Positions 22,500 through 33,783 of a stretch of 64,000 nt of DNA are shown here, one piece after another. Position numbers and translations under genes: made by a program. Below the pieces are notes generated by a model. It saw only the letters and a list, made by a program, of their open reading frames with translations. It did not search any database and was not told the origin of the DNA. Numbering within the stretch: position 1 is the stretch's first letter; the number at the start of each line of letters is the position of its first letter. The stretch comes from Calendula officinalis (lineage: Eukaryota > Streptophyta > Magnoliopsida > Asterales > Asteraceae), in the NCBI GenBank assembly GCA_963853835.1, contig OY970828.1, positions 59,636,861-59,700,860 on the forward strand, written 5' to 3'.

Positions 22500-24986
22500 A
22501 TGCCTTCAGTCGTTTCACCTCAGTGGCAAGAAAAGGCTAGTGGCTTCTTTTCCTCTTCAGGTAACTAACTTGCCAATTTTACAAACTAGAGGTGCAAATT
22601 TCGACCCAGTTACCTAATACGGGTCGATTTGGGTTGTATCACATCTCCAATTCTACTTTGCAATTACTTTTTAAAGAATTTTATTAAATGATGCAGGGAC
22701 AAAGCTGAAAGAAGCGGGCCAATCTGCAGGAACATTTGTGGGTGAAGTTGCTAAAGATGCAAAAGGAAATGTTTCTGAAGTAGCAGAACGGGTCGGGTCA
22801 GTGGTCAAAAGCAGATGGTCCTTTTTTCAGCAGCCATCCACAAGACAAGCAATGCAAGAACGCCTTGTTTCTGCTGCTGCTACAACTAGCTTCTTTTTGA
22901 GGAAAGGTGTTTCAGAGACAAAAGATAAGGTTGTTGTTGGCAAAACCAAAGTTGAAGAGGTAATGTTTTTAATTATGTATAAAAGTTTGAATCTTTTTGT
23001 GTTATACTGCTTTAGTTATGTATGGTTTAACCTAATCTTGTGCCAGGTGGCAAAGAAAACTGCACAAAAGAGCAAAACTCTATTAACTGACATTGAACGA
23101 TGGCAAAAGGTATTTTACCTTTGCTTCACATGACATTATACTTTTTCAGTCAAAAAAATAAAAATATTAACTTTATTTTTTTTCTTGAATTTGGCAGGGT
23201 GTTGCAAGCACTGATGGTAAGTTTTTCCAGTAATAATAATGTAGTATATTTTTCAACTTAATTATCAGAGTTTATAACTGAAAACCTCCAACTGTTTCAT
23301 TCAGTGTTTGGTGTCCCAATAGAAGTTACTGTGCAACGACAAGAATTCACCAAACCTGTTCCTTTTCTTTTGGTCAAATGTGCAGATTATCTCGTTTTAT
23401 CAGGTATATTCTTGCTAATAATTCAACTTTTTTTTACTATTACAATTCTAGATGTTTTATGTATATGAATACAGTCATACACTTTGACCCGTATACTTTT
23501 AGTTTAATCTTGAGAAAATTGCATAAATTGTCCCTGTTGTTTGTATAAATTTACATATTCGCCCCTCAACCTTTTTAAGGTTAATTCGTTTGTTTCAGGG
23601 CTGAACTCACCTGATTTATTCAAGTCTGAAGGAAATAAAAAGGCCATACAGCAATTAGTTTCATTATACAACCAAGGTACTAAACTAACTGTTGTATTCA
23701 TTTTCAATATTTTATTTCATTTATATTCTTTTACTTGTTTTTTTGTGTGTGTTTGTTACAGATTTAAATGCAGAATTACCCGAAAATGTGAACCCGGTTG
23801 ATATTGCAGCTTTTGTTAAATGTTATCTGGCGAGCCTTCCTGAGCCATTAATTATTCCAGATCTACACAATGAAGTGAGAAATGCTCGTTCAAGTATACC
23901 ATTAATGAGAAACATATTAAAAAAGCTTCCAACTGTTAATTACATGACATTAGAACTAATTACTGCTTTATTGCTTCGTGTTAGCCAGAAATCACTTCTC
24001 AACAAGGTACTCTTTGTTTCATCATTTTGCCAGCTGTACATGTGTTTGAGATGTTTTTTTTTAATATGGTTTTTGCAGATGAATGCTGGAAGTCTTGCAA
24101 TGGAGATGGCTCCTATAATTATGTGGCAAAAGGGACAGAGACCAGAAACTTATAAACAGTTTTGGAATCAGTCATCAAAAAGTCAACCAAATTCAAATGC
24201 GAATACGAATACGGATTCTGTGCAGAATTATAATGAATGGGATATGCTTGCAGGTTTGTTTTTTATTTCGTGTAGTTGTTTGTGTACATTCTTTAATTGA
24301 GATACAAAAGAAATAGAGTAAATTACAGAAATTGTCCCTGTGGTCTTTGAAGTTTTACGATTTTATCCCTGTATTTTTAATTTCATTTTTTATGTTGCTG
24401 TGGTTCTTAAATTTCATTTATTTCCGTCCATTTAGACCAAAAATGACCAAAAGCCCTTATAAATATTTTTTCTGAGTTTTTTAATAATTTTTGTTTTTTT
24501 ACTAAATAATTAAAAATGACTAAAAAATTCAGAAAAAATATTTATAAGGGTATTTTGGTCATTTTATGTCTAAATGGATGAAAAAATGAAATTTGAGAAC
24601 CACGAGAACAAAAAAAACGAAATTAAAAGTGCATGGACAAAATCGTAGAATTTGAAAAACCACGGGGACAATTTGTGTAATTTACTCAAAGAAATATCTA
24701 ATAATCTATATGAACATGTATCCATATGTTGTCATCTCCAGAGTCAATAAATCAACTTTCTTGGTGACAGAAGTGATACTTTATATGTACTGATAAAATT
24801 ATTTTATGAATGTATTTTTTTATATTAATTTGAAATGCAGATGAGGGTGAAGATATGGATGTATCCTCAGCAATCCCATTGGATGATGGTGTGCCAATTG
24901 ACTTCAGTGCTATTGAGGTCTTACAGTGTTTAATCGAACATCACAATGCCATTTTCACAGATGCTAATGAGACTGTTTGGAGGTGA
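22500..24986 (+). CDS. RhoGAP-domain protein (At5g61530-like)
   Basis: Plant RhoGAP-family protein of unknown role that would act on ROP small GTPases if catalytic. Nine exons: 22500-22560, 22697-22959, 23047-23109, 23198-23216, 23305-23403, 23599-23676, 23762-24006, 24079-24253 and 24841-24986; 1149 nt, 382 residues, all in phase. Exon 4 is only 19 nt. The N-terminal third (GTKLKEAGQSAGTFVGEVAK onward) is a helical, charged region. The RhoGAP fold follows: FGVPIEVTVQRQ, LSGLNSPDLFKSEGN, PVDIAAFVKCYLASLPEPL, LITALLLRVSQKSLLNKM and MEMAPIIMW. The place of the arginine finger (usually GLFR) reads DLFK, so a Lys seems to replace the catalytic Arg. Introns hold a MITE (24316-24687). Confidence 0.9.
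24316..24687. mobile_element. Mutator-like MITE in RhoGAP intron 8
   Basis: Ends GAGTAAATTACAGAAATTGT and the complement of GAGTAAATTACACAAATTGT. Perfect 9-bp target duplication AAAGAAATA (24307-24315, 24688-24696). An internal palindrome centres on ATATTTATAAGGG and its complement. 372 bp. Confidence 0.92.
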
Positions 24987-25569
24987 TCTTTTGCTCATAT
25001 TTTCATAATTTTTTTTTTTTTTAAATTGATTCAACTTTGGTGTTCTCATATCATCAACTTTACCATAAAGTTTCCGTATTATTTTTTCACAAGTGGTGGT
25101 GATTTGTATATTTGTGAAGTTTACTTAATGTTTAGGTTACAAGTGTATGGAAAGTTTTTTTTTTTTTTTTTTTGTTACAAATTTGTATATTATGGTTTGC
25201 ATATGAAACTTGATATCTTTATTATGAAAATGAAACTTCAAATCTGTAGTGCTAATGGTGAGTCTATGCCATTAGAAGATATTGGTTCCATATCTATGCG
25301 ATGTTTTCTGTATTACTATGAATCTTGAATCTGTTGGTAAACTGCAAGAGGTAAAAAACGCACATTTCTTGTTTCTTATTAACCACACAAAAATCTAGAA
25401 CAAAATACATGCGTACTTTACTAAATTTATAGTGATTATGTATTTTTGTATTTTTAACACCGACGAATTTATTAATGTTCTTTTTAGAATTTGATATCAA
25501 AGGAAAAGCGTGGATCAATTCAGAATCAAGGCATAGTACTTTTAAAATAACACTATAATTAAGGAAAAT
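24987..25569. other. RhoGAP 3' UTR and flank
   Basis: AT-rich with poly-T runs at 25009-25022 and 25156-25174. No other feature seen. Confidence 0.4.
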
Positions 25570-25690
25570 GCTAATGACAGTTCTTAGGGCTGTCATTAAG
25601 AAGGCAAAATATACAAAAGACAACCCCTAAATTTTAAAAATATTATATTTTTACCAATGTACAAGCTTTTTATGCATGTTAGGGCTGTCA
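25570..25690. mobile_element. Small MITE, GCTAATGACA family
   Basis: Left end GCTAATGACAGTTCTTAGGG; body collinear with 15829-15953 and complementary to 8598-8737. The right end stops at TTAGGGCTGTCA. Confidence 0.6.
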
Positions 25691-26399
25691 ATCTTTGTTG
25701 AAAATGAAAATTACACGTGATTATTATCAAAGTATAATAATTAAAGAAGAACGTGATATGCCGTTAAAAGAGACCCACCTACTCATTGGTTTATGCTTTT
25801 CGTTTGACAAGATTTTAGTCATCACAATTCACATTCACAAAACAAAGTACAAGAGTTGCAGCATAAAGTACAAATTACCATTTTTCATTAGGCTCCCTTT
25901 CTTTTATAAGTTTTCTTGGATACTATAACATATGTATTCTTTTCTTTATTGACGATTGGTGTACGGGAATCATGCAAAATGTTCATTTCACATTATTTGA
26001 ACAAGATTTTGACTTTTAGATCATTAGAACACAAGTATGACATCCGTATTAAAGTAATGTTAACGTTTTTTTTGCCCTTTTAATATGCTTTTAACACTCA
26101 TCTCAAACTTATCCTCTCTAGTTTAACATCATATGACACTCATTTTAGACCCATAAAAAATACCCCAAATCAATCTCAATTCTCACAATAAAAAAAATAA
26201 TAAATAAATAAATCATTGATGAGTCATTGTACCTACAGCGAGGAGTGCTATAACACCTACAACGGTGTGGTATAGCGGTGTAATAGAGAAATGAGGTGTA
26301 TAATGAGAGCTTTAACATCCCACACCGAGAGCTCTTAATTAGGAGTATAGGTTCTAAAAAGTCAATAGTATTTATCAAGGTTAAGAAAACGTAACTTCA
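25691..26399. other. Intergenic
   Basis: AT-rich with random short ORFs only; nothing recognised. Confidence 0.4.
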
Positions 26400-26740
26400 T
26401 TTTTGAACGGCAAAGGGGAATCCCGAAAAGAGCTTCTGCATTATCATCACTCCCGAGAAACCCAGGAAAACTTTTATTAAAACGCTAGCCAGAAGCTAGC
26501 AAAACATTACAAAACAAGAAAAAAAAAGGAAATACAAAACACCCTGCCAAACAACCTCCAAACAAAACGAAACTAAATATTCAAACATCCAATTGGATCC
26601 ACCATCCATCCACCCCAATGGGAAGCAGAAATATGCCCTTTTGAACGAGATTTAATCCAGAAAAAGGTTTGAGCCTGCAATTGAGAGAAGTCCAACCTAC
26701 AACGAGCACGGTTTCCCGGCTTGAACACAGCATCATTCCT
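26400..26740 (-). pseudogene. 5'-truncated LINE retrotransposon 3' end
   Basis: On the minus strand a frame at 26738-26573 reads QAQTFFWIKSRSKGHISASHW and ends at a stop after DPIGCLNI. This resembles the C-terminal tail after the reverse transcriptase of plant LINEs. A 3' UTR-like stretch with AATAAAAG follows to about 26400. It is a dead fragment: no RT core is present. Confidence 0.55.
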
Positions 26741-27060
26741 GAATTATGCACAACATGATGACGTTATCAATGTAGCAATTCCTTAACTTCACTGGTTAAA
26801 GAACTTCGCTATAGATTGTTTTGAACAGTTATTAATTCATTTTTACGTATGTGTACTAATAATTTCTTTTTTTTGAACAGCACCTTACCTAAGAGTTAAA
26901 ACTTAAAAGTGACTTGCTATTCATTTTAGTCAACAAGTCAAATAAAAAAGGTAAAATAAAAAGCATTTCCGTTTAATATAGATTGTTTTGAACAGTTATT
27001 AATTAATTTTTACGTATGTGTGCTAATAACTATTTCTTTTTTCTTTTTGAACAGCACTAA

Positions 27061-27379
27061 GACCGGTGCCAATGGTGACGGTCACTGATACCGTTAGTTG
27101 TTGCCAAATCAGCGCCACGTCAGCTCATCCTCCAACCGACACTAAACTGACGTAACCATGCCAACAATACCACTTTCCTTTAATTTTTTAGGACCCACCA
27201 TTACAAAACACACACATAAAATATCCCTTTGGACCCACCAAACAAACCGCCACTCGCCCCTTCGCTCGTCGCCAAAGCCACTGCACCTCAACCGGCGCCA
27301 CCACCGACGGACCGTGCCAACGGTGCCGGTACCGGCGGCCAACCGGCAGTGCCCAACCGGCGGACCGTTGGCACCGGTC
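27061..27379 (+). mobile_element. Tourist/PIF-like MITE, GACCGGTGCCAA family
   Basis: Ends GACCGGTGCCAATGGT and ACCGTTGGCACCGGTC, flanked by TAA duplications (27058-27060, 27380-27382). 319 bp, unusually GC-rich in its second half. Copies of the same family are at 59695-60015 (opposite orientation) and 42907-43210 (decayed). Confidence 0.88.
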
Positions 27380-27388
27380 TAATAACTA

Positions 27389-27701
27389 CTTCCTTCGATT
27401 TAAAATAAGTGATACATTGTTAGTTTCACGGTTTTTGAGACAAAATATGATAATGATAATTAAATTAGATTAATTGGATGGTTAGTGGGGAATATGTCTC
27501 ACAAATTTGGAATAAAGTGAGATTAATGATGTTTAAAAGTAAAAGTAAGGGTAAAGATGTCATTTCATTTTATTAAAGTAGATAGTTAGTGGGTGTGGGT
27601 CCCACTATTTTTTACCAAATAAGGCAAGTTTTCAAAGTGTATCACTTATTTTAATACACCCAAATATAGAAAGTGTATCACTTATTTTAAATCGAAGGAA
27701 G
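27389..27701. mobile_element. Stowaway-like MITE, CTTCCTTCGATT family
   Basis: Inverted ends CTTCCTTCGATTTAAAATAA and its complement, flanked by TA. 313 bp. Close relatives at 50996-51317 and 59008-59321 share the subterminal AAGTGATACA and the inner 'agtgggtgtgggtcccacta'. Confidence 0.88.
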
Positions 27702-28012
27702 TATTACTTACGAGTCAAAACTTAAAAATGACTTAATTGCTATTCATATTAGTCAACAAGTCAAATAAAAAAAGGTAAAATAAAAAGCATTTCCGCTTAA
27801 TAAAATATGGATTATTGATCTTTTACAGTATATGTTTTAGATTTGAAAGTTGATGGCATTTAGTTGGACTTCTGTGGAAAGCTGAAGCATGAAAGGCGTA
27901 AAAGTATCGGAATATAGAGTTTTTGACGTGTTCTTTGAAACACATTCATATGGATTAGAAACAAATTAAGACAAAAAATAACCACATCGTGAGACTTAAA
28001 AGTAGACTTAAA

Positions 28013-29822
28013 TGTAACACCTCAAATTTTAATACAAAATATTTGCCCAAAATAAAACATTTTTCATAAATAGAAGACCAGTTCCAAAACACGGGTTTAC
28101 AATACTTTAATATGAAAATCAGAGTATGAGGTTTGGTGTTACAAATTATATCAAAACCAAAGTTAAGCACAAACCCGCTCTAATGATCCTCTACTCTAGG
28201 TCCCGCATCTCTATCCATGCGCACCTATATTCTCGTACCTGTACCTGAGTACATAGCAAAATAACAAGTAGTACGTGAGACACAAAAATATGTCTCGTGA
28301 GCTACATGGGTTTAGACCCCAACAATATCAAATATCACATTTTTTATATATAAATACATATTTATATTCCACCAACATAATCTAGTCACCTATGGTAACT
28401 CCATCGATCTTGCTTCCCTAGCACACTTATCTAGTACACGAACATATATGTACCAGAACATAGTCATATCTAATACATAAACATATATGTATCAGATCAC
28501 GGTCACCTCTAATACATAAACATATATGTATCATAACACACCCACGATTAATACATAAACATATATGTATTAAACACTATCACGACTAATACATAAACAT
28601 ATATGTATTAAAGCACTAACTAGCCTAATACATAAACATATATGCATCAGGTCCCTAAATCACCTAGTACGTAAACATGTACGTACTAGAAGCACCCGTG
28701 TGCTTGGTGTACAAACATATGCACACTCATCTCAGTAACCGGGGTCACCCCGCGTCACCACCATCTATCTCTAATCATAACCTATCGGTTATGCCAGTCA
28801 AGCCCTCGGCTACCACATTGGTCATCAAACAAGTTAGTTAAGTATCATCACTAATATATAATAACTCAACACACATTTAGTCTAGTTAACATTAAATAGA
28901 CCAATCATAAGTAATCAAAATACTTCATATAGCTATGTACCCAGTAAAGTACACATGTACTCACCTTAGCAATAAAGTGCTCCAACCGTATTCTTTACGT
29001 CAGTTTCCTTGCTTCACAATTCGGTCAACCTTCCAAGACCTCACCAAATGCCTAATACAATAATCACAAGATTATCAACATCACATTCTACTACCAACGT
29101 GTCCATCTATCTTTAGATAACACTTATTAACTCATTTCCCCCAATTATGGTGATTTACCAACCCTAGGTTCAACCAACCCTTAAGATTCTTACAAATCAT
29201 AACCATACACTTGTTTCCTTCGTTAATATACCATCTATTAAGTGCATACAACCTTTATTTAACCATTAATCACCAATCCAAGAACTAGGGTTTCAAACCC
29301 AAGCCAAGAAATCCATAGATCTAAAGCTACAAAGATCAAAGAGTGAAAATTTACCTTTAACCTTCAACTAGGAGTGAAGATTCACGAGATTTGACCAAGA
29401 AATCGGCTCCAAATGATGGTTTACACTCAAAAACGTATACAAAGTCGTTGAGAGAGAAACTAGGGGTAACAATGGCATTAAATGAGCCAAAACCCGTCTT
29501 TATTGCTGTCTGACGAAGTTCGCTTCGCGAACTTTCAGAGTTCGAGTCGCGAACTTTTAGAGTTCGAGTCGCGAACTCTCGAAATCAGAAACCCCAAAAT
29601 TCCCTGTCGAAGGTTCGCGATCGCGAACCATAGTTCGGGTCGCGAACTTTGCTCCCCAGGCAGGCTGCAACTTTTGTTCCTTGTCTCGACCCGGTTTCGA
29701 CCATAACTTTCTCATACGGTGTCCAAATGACACGAAACCAATTTCTACGTTCTCTAAATGATTTATCCTTATTTATCATATTTTTTATAAATTTATTTAT
29801 TTACAAATTTCGGGTCGTTACA
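28013..29822 (-). repeat. 3' LTR of the Gag-only element
   Basis: 1810 bp, TGTAACACCT..GGTCGTTACA as read on the plus strand. It keeps the full 38-39-bp tandem array that the other LTR has partly lost. Near 29514-29580 and 29615-29650 are repeated TTCGCGACTCGAAC-type words that can form hairpins. Confidence 0.92.
28430..28690. repeat. 38-39-bp tandem array within LTR
   Basis: About seven units built on CTAATACATAAACATATATG with variable tails. The paired LTR keeps only about four (34050-34190). Confidence 0.8.
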
Positions 29823-32244
29823 ACTATCTACCCCTTAAAAGGATTCCGTCCTCGGAATCGCTAAGAATTTCAACCCACATCCAACCGAGCATTCCGCTCT
29901 CATTCACTTGTGGTCATTACCACCAAACTTTCCTCATTCCGATTCCGTCAACATTACATATTCTAACATTCACTTAACTCCGTTAAGTCCGAACGGTCAA
30001 GACCCAACTTTAAAGACTCATAATACTCAAACGGGTCAAAATTTCACAACTTGACCATAACACCGTCATTTTCTCGACCAATCCTTTCATTCTCATAACA
30101 ATGGTACGACACAATCATACCATTAACTAATTGATTTAAACGAATGTCAAACTCTAGCCTTGACCAAGCCGATATATCCCGACATTGGTATATCCCCACA
30201 TTGTCTACCCTTTGACTTAAGCACAAAGTCAACTATACCTTAGCATTTTCCCTTCTCGTTAAAGGTTTCATAAATCCTCCTTTCCTTTACAGTTTACCTT
30301 TAATTTATGATTCAATTACAGTCTTACACTCGATTCCCAATTTCAACATTGAAATCACCCAAACAGGTCAAGTCGTATAAACCGACTACAATTCAATCAA
30401 CCATCTCATCAACTTTTTCACAAACACATAATCGACACATTATGCTATCAATATTCATTAGTAAATCAAAACGAGAGTCAAAGTCCATCTTAGACCAATT
30501 CAACCAATCACGGGTTGACTAACGTTGACTTTTACATAAAGTCAACCATACCTTTTCCAAACTAGCAATTTCCGTACACACGGCGTATCATTACCAACCT
30601 ATCACTCTCAGTTTTACCCATTATTACTTTCTCGTCAATCGTCTCCGATAATCCAAGGGTCACACCTTAACATAAGGTCACAATAACATTTACCGTTTCT
30701 TGACCTTCACTTGGTCACTCCTACTATCACTTAGTATTCTTTCAACCATCTTTGTATCACATTGGTCAACTTAAATTATCGGTACTAGGCCCTCTACCGT
30801 AATACATCCCACACCCTTATACGGTGTACTATGTCTTGGTTACCACATGGTAATTTGCTCACTAGGAGTTTCTCTTTCCTTCTATTCTATAAATCGTAGG
30901 CATCCCCTACATTTACATGACCTAAATGCAACCCGCATTTCAAGCCAAATTCTCATTTACCATAACATAATGGCAATACTCATTAACCACATGGTTCTAC
31001 ATTCCTCATATAAACACATACATACATATATATACATATATATATCATGCCAATTCAATATAAACACCTCTATTGTGCACATATACAAACACATGTATAT
31101 GTCGCCAATACCATCTATACATCTCTATTGTGCACATATACAAACATATGTATATATCACACCAATACCATCTAGTATCCATCTTTTTACATCACGTAGC
31201 TTTGCTACTCTCTCACTCGTTCAATCACCCAATTATTCATCGTGCATTCTAGCACTAATTGCATAATATCACATCATCGTTTTCTTACCTATACAACACA
31301 TTTCATTTGACATACCCTCTAACATGTCTCACATAATATTATCCTTCCACTATCATACGCCTTCGACGGCATCACATAATGCACATGCATTGCACTTCAC
31401 GTTTAACTAATGAAGTCTCGTTTCACTAACACATTAACCGGTTCATTTCTTTATTACAAAATTTTTCCAAATCTTTTCATCTCCACCGGGATGGTTACCA
31501 ATACATTACCATGGCCATAGATCACCGGTAAATTTTATCACCCCCAGGTCAAACAGTCGACCCCGGGTTCACCCTCGCAACTCATAGTCCAACACTCGAT
31601 GTTCTACTTTAACACATTGCGTGGCTTAGGAATATTCCTTTCCAAACCGTCGTCTTACACTACACGATGTCACACGTCATCACACTATTACTACGACACT
31701 GCACCACAATCATCCGTTCGTCTCTGACATCGAATTTATCAATCCTATCACGAGACTTACCATGGCTATGTGCCAACTCTTACCCAATCATATTCGATGA
31801 ACAAAACTTGTCGTTTCGACACCCATCCCCTTATCACATGCGACACTCCGGTCTACGATTCTCAAAAATACAAATTCATTTAACCCGGAAGGTTATTGCC
31901 ATGGTGACTATTCACGTCATACAACTCATCTACTAATTTCCGCAAGCACCAAATTGGGCAACAATCCAATAATATGGCTATACCCACACAACATACTGGC
32001 TTGGTGCATAAACAACCAATCCATCTCAATGGTCCTACCAAACACCTCTACTCTCATCGACAATTATTCAACCTTGCTAATTCAAATCTTTCAAGTGAAT
32101 AAAGTTAACAATAAAATTCGTAACATTCAAAATATGTTTTTAACAAAAGCATTCGGAAAGATTACAATAATACCCAAAACTAAAGTCTTAGGGAAACAAA
32201 TGGCACACCGGGCCTAATCATTCAATGCTACAATTACGGATCGC
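29823..32244 (-). other. Non-coding interior of the retrotransposon
   Basis: 2.4 kb lie between gag and the 3' LTR where an autonomous element would carry pol. On the minus strand it is full of stops, and I see no RT or integrase motif. The immediate LTR border (29826-29836, minus strand) reads as a purine-rich AAGGGGTAGA tract, a plausible polypurine tract. A 70-80-bp repeat rich in ACATATACAAACA lies at 31060-31175. Confidence 0.6.
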
Positions 32245-33534
32245 CTAATCCTTAGCTCCCGAACCTGACGCCCCATCGCGCGCCTCCTCCCGTGTGAGTA
32301 GGAAGGATCGTCCTCTCACCTTTGCCGGCTCCGCCTTCTTTTGAGCCGCGGACACAAGCGTTCCGTTTTCCTTCTTCGGGCACACGTGGCTATAATGCCC
32401 TTTCTCATGGCACGTGTAACACTCAACCTCGGCCATTGGTTTGGATCTACAATCTCGGGCCAAATGTCCCGTCTTCCCACAATCATGGCAAATTTTCGGT
32501 TCCCCACGGCATTCGCCGGTATGATTCTTCCCACACCTCTTGCACGAGGCTACACTTCCTTGTCTAGAGAAGTTCGACGTGAACTTTCCCTTCTTAACCG
32601 TACCCGAGCCACCCTCGGCATTCCTCTTATCTCCCACATACGCCCTCTCGGCAACTCTTGCCTCGTTCACCTCCTCCACACCTCGGGCGGCACTAATGGC
32701 CTCATCTAGCGTGACCGCCCTCTTTACCTCCAACTGATAATCCCAAGGTAGCCCACTAGCATACCTAACTACCCTCAACCTCTCCTCGTAGTAGGTCTTA
32801 GCAACAAACGGAAGTAATCCCGTGAATTCCCTCGTGTACTCCTCGACCGACATATCACCTTTCCTTAGGGTCACAAACTTCTCATGCATTTTCTCCAAAT
32901 CCCGGTCGGGACAAAATTTCTTCCTCAACCTCGCGGTAAACTCATCCCATGACATTCTCTCTATCACCTCCCTCTCGAGGGTCTCATAAACTATGTCCCA
33001 CCAGACCATAGCATCCTCTTTTAGCAATTGTGATGCATACAACACCATATCGGTTTTCTTGCACTTGCTACTTCCGATGACCCGTTCGGTCTCTCGGATC
33101 CACCTCATAGTTACCTTCGGGTCCGAACTACCCGTATATACATTTGGCTTACAAGCCATGAAAGTCTTAAAAGAACAACCATAATTTTCATCGGGCCTCG
33201 CCCTTGCATCACTACAACCACCTGTGGAGGATTTCTCCACTCGAGTGCCACCACCCCTGGTTTTCTCATCCGATCTAGCCTCGGATACACGATCTCCACC
33301 CGACCTCTCACGGTCCCCAATGATGCGGTGCACTTCATCGGCCACCACTCCCTTGAGTTGTTCAATAATGGTTTGGAGGTCCGCCATGGTCACCGGAGTT
33401 CTATTAGCTCCGACCTCCGATTCACCCACCCGGTGCATCGACGGTTGACTTTCCTGTTCAACCACAACCTCAACACGAGGTGTATCCTCTTCCCGGCCCT
33501 CCGGGGCTTTCCCACTTCTACGAGTATTAACCAT
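32245..33534 (-). CDS. gag: Gag polyprotein of Ty3/gypsy-like element
   Basis: Structural protein that packages retrotransposon RNA. An intact 429-residue frame starts MVNTRRSGKAPEG and has no premature stop. A retrotransposon Gag domain lies in the middle (MRWIRETERVIG, AMVWWDIVYETL, EFTARLRKKFCPDRD, SVEEYTREFTGLLPF). Three zinc-knuckle-like motifs lie in the last quarter: CKRCGKNHTGEC, CHDCGKTGHLARDC and CYTCHEKGHYSHVC. The last two are canonical CX2CX4HX4C; the first is shorter. The N-terminus is charged. No pol follows, so the element is of the TR-GAG kind. The intact frame suggests Gag has been kept by selection or that the insertion is young. Confidence 0.95.
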   Translation of the reverse strand: MVNTRRSGKAPEGREEDTPRVEVVVEQESQPSMHRVGESEVGANRTPVTMADLQTIIEQLKGVVADEVHRIIGDRERSGGDRVSEARSDEKTRGGGTRVEKSSTGGCSDARARPDENYGCSFKTFMACKPNVYTGSSDPKVTMRWIRETERVIGSSKCKKTDMVLYASQLLKEDAMVWWDIVYETLEREVIERMSWDEFTARLRKKFCPDRDLEKMHEKFVTLRKGDMSVEEYTREFTGLLPFVAKTYYEERLRVVRYASGLPWDYQLEVKRAVTLDEAISAARGVEEVNEARVAERAYVGDKRNAEGGSGTVKKGKFTSNFSRQGSVASCKRCGKNHTGECRGEPKICHDCGKTGHLARDCRSKPMAEVECYTCHEKGHYSHVCPKKENGTLVSAAQKKAEPAKVRGRSFLLTREEARDGASGSGAKD

Positions 33535-33768
33535 TTCTTTCGATCTCGACTATACGAAAGACATTAAACAATTAGTACCTCGTGTACGTTTCATAAGTCT
33601 CATATTACTGATTATCCATAGTCACATCACTTTCATAGGTCCCCTAGGTTCAACCCTAAACTTAACATAAAGTCTCAAGGTCAACCTAATGATCTCAAGG
33701 AATCTTACATTCCTAATGCTACAGTCTAAGACTAGGATGGACATCCAACCTAATTCACTTAAACAGTA

Positions 33769-33780
33769 GCTCTGATACCA
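33769..33780 (-). promoter_or_regulatory. Primer binding site (initiator tRNA-Met type)
   Basis: The minus strand reads TGGTATCAGAGC three bases inside the 5' LTR. This is complementary to the 3' end of plant initiator tRNA-Met, the usual minus-strand primer for such elements. Confidence 0.9.
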
Positions 33781-33783
33781 AGT

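Larger units (their letters stand above)
26811..27803. repeat. 167-bp tandem duplication split by two MITEs
   Basis: Unit 1 is 26811-26977, beginning ATAGATTGTTTTGAACAG. Unit 2 starts at 26978 with the same words, is interrupted at about 27058 by the elements at 27061-27379 and 27389-27701, and resumes near 27704 with AAAACTTAAAAATGACTT, ending about 27803. Copies differ by a few bases. Confidence 0.8.

Noticed and set aside
23692..24300. 202-codon frame covering RhoGAP exons 7 and 8
   Set aside because: It reads through introns; the spliced model gives the conserved domain without the odd Phe/Cys-rich stretches.
28430..28690. Regular 38-39-bp repeats with variable parts, CRISPR-like spacing
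   Set aside because: It is a degenerate tandem array inside a plant LTR; units have no unique spacers and no cas genes exist here.
32316..33567. Several overlapping frames on both strands inside gag
   Set aside because: Gag in the 32245-33534 frame has three zinc-knuckle-like motifs and no stops; the others are shadows.
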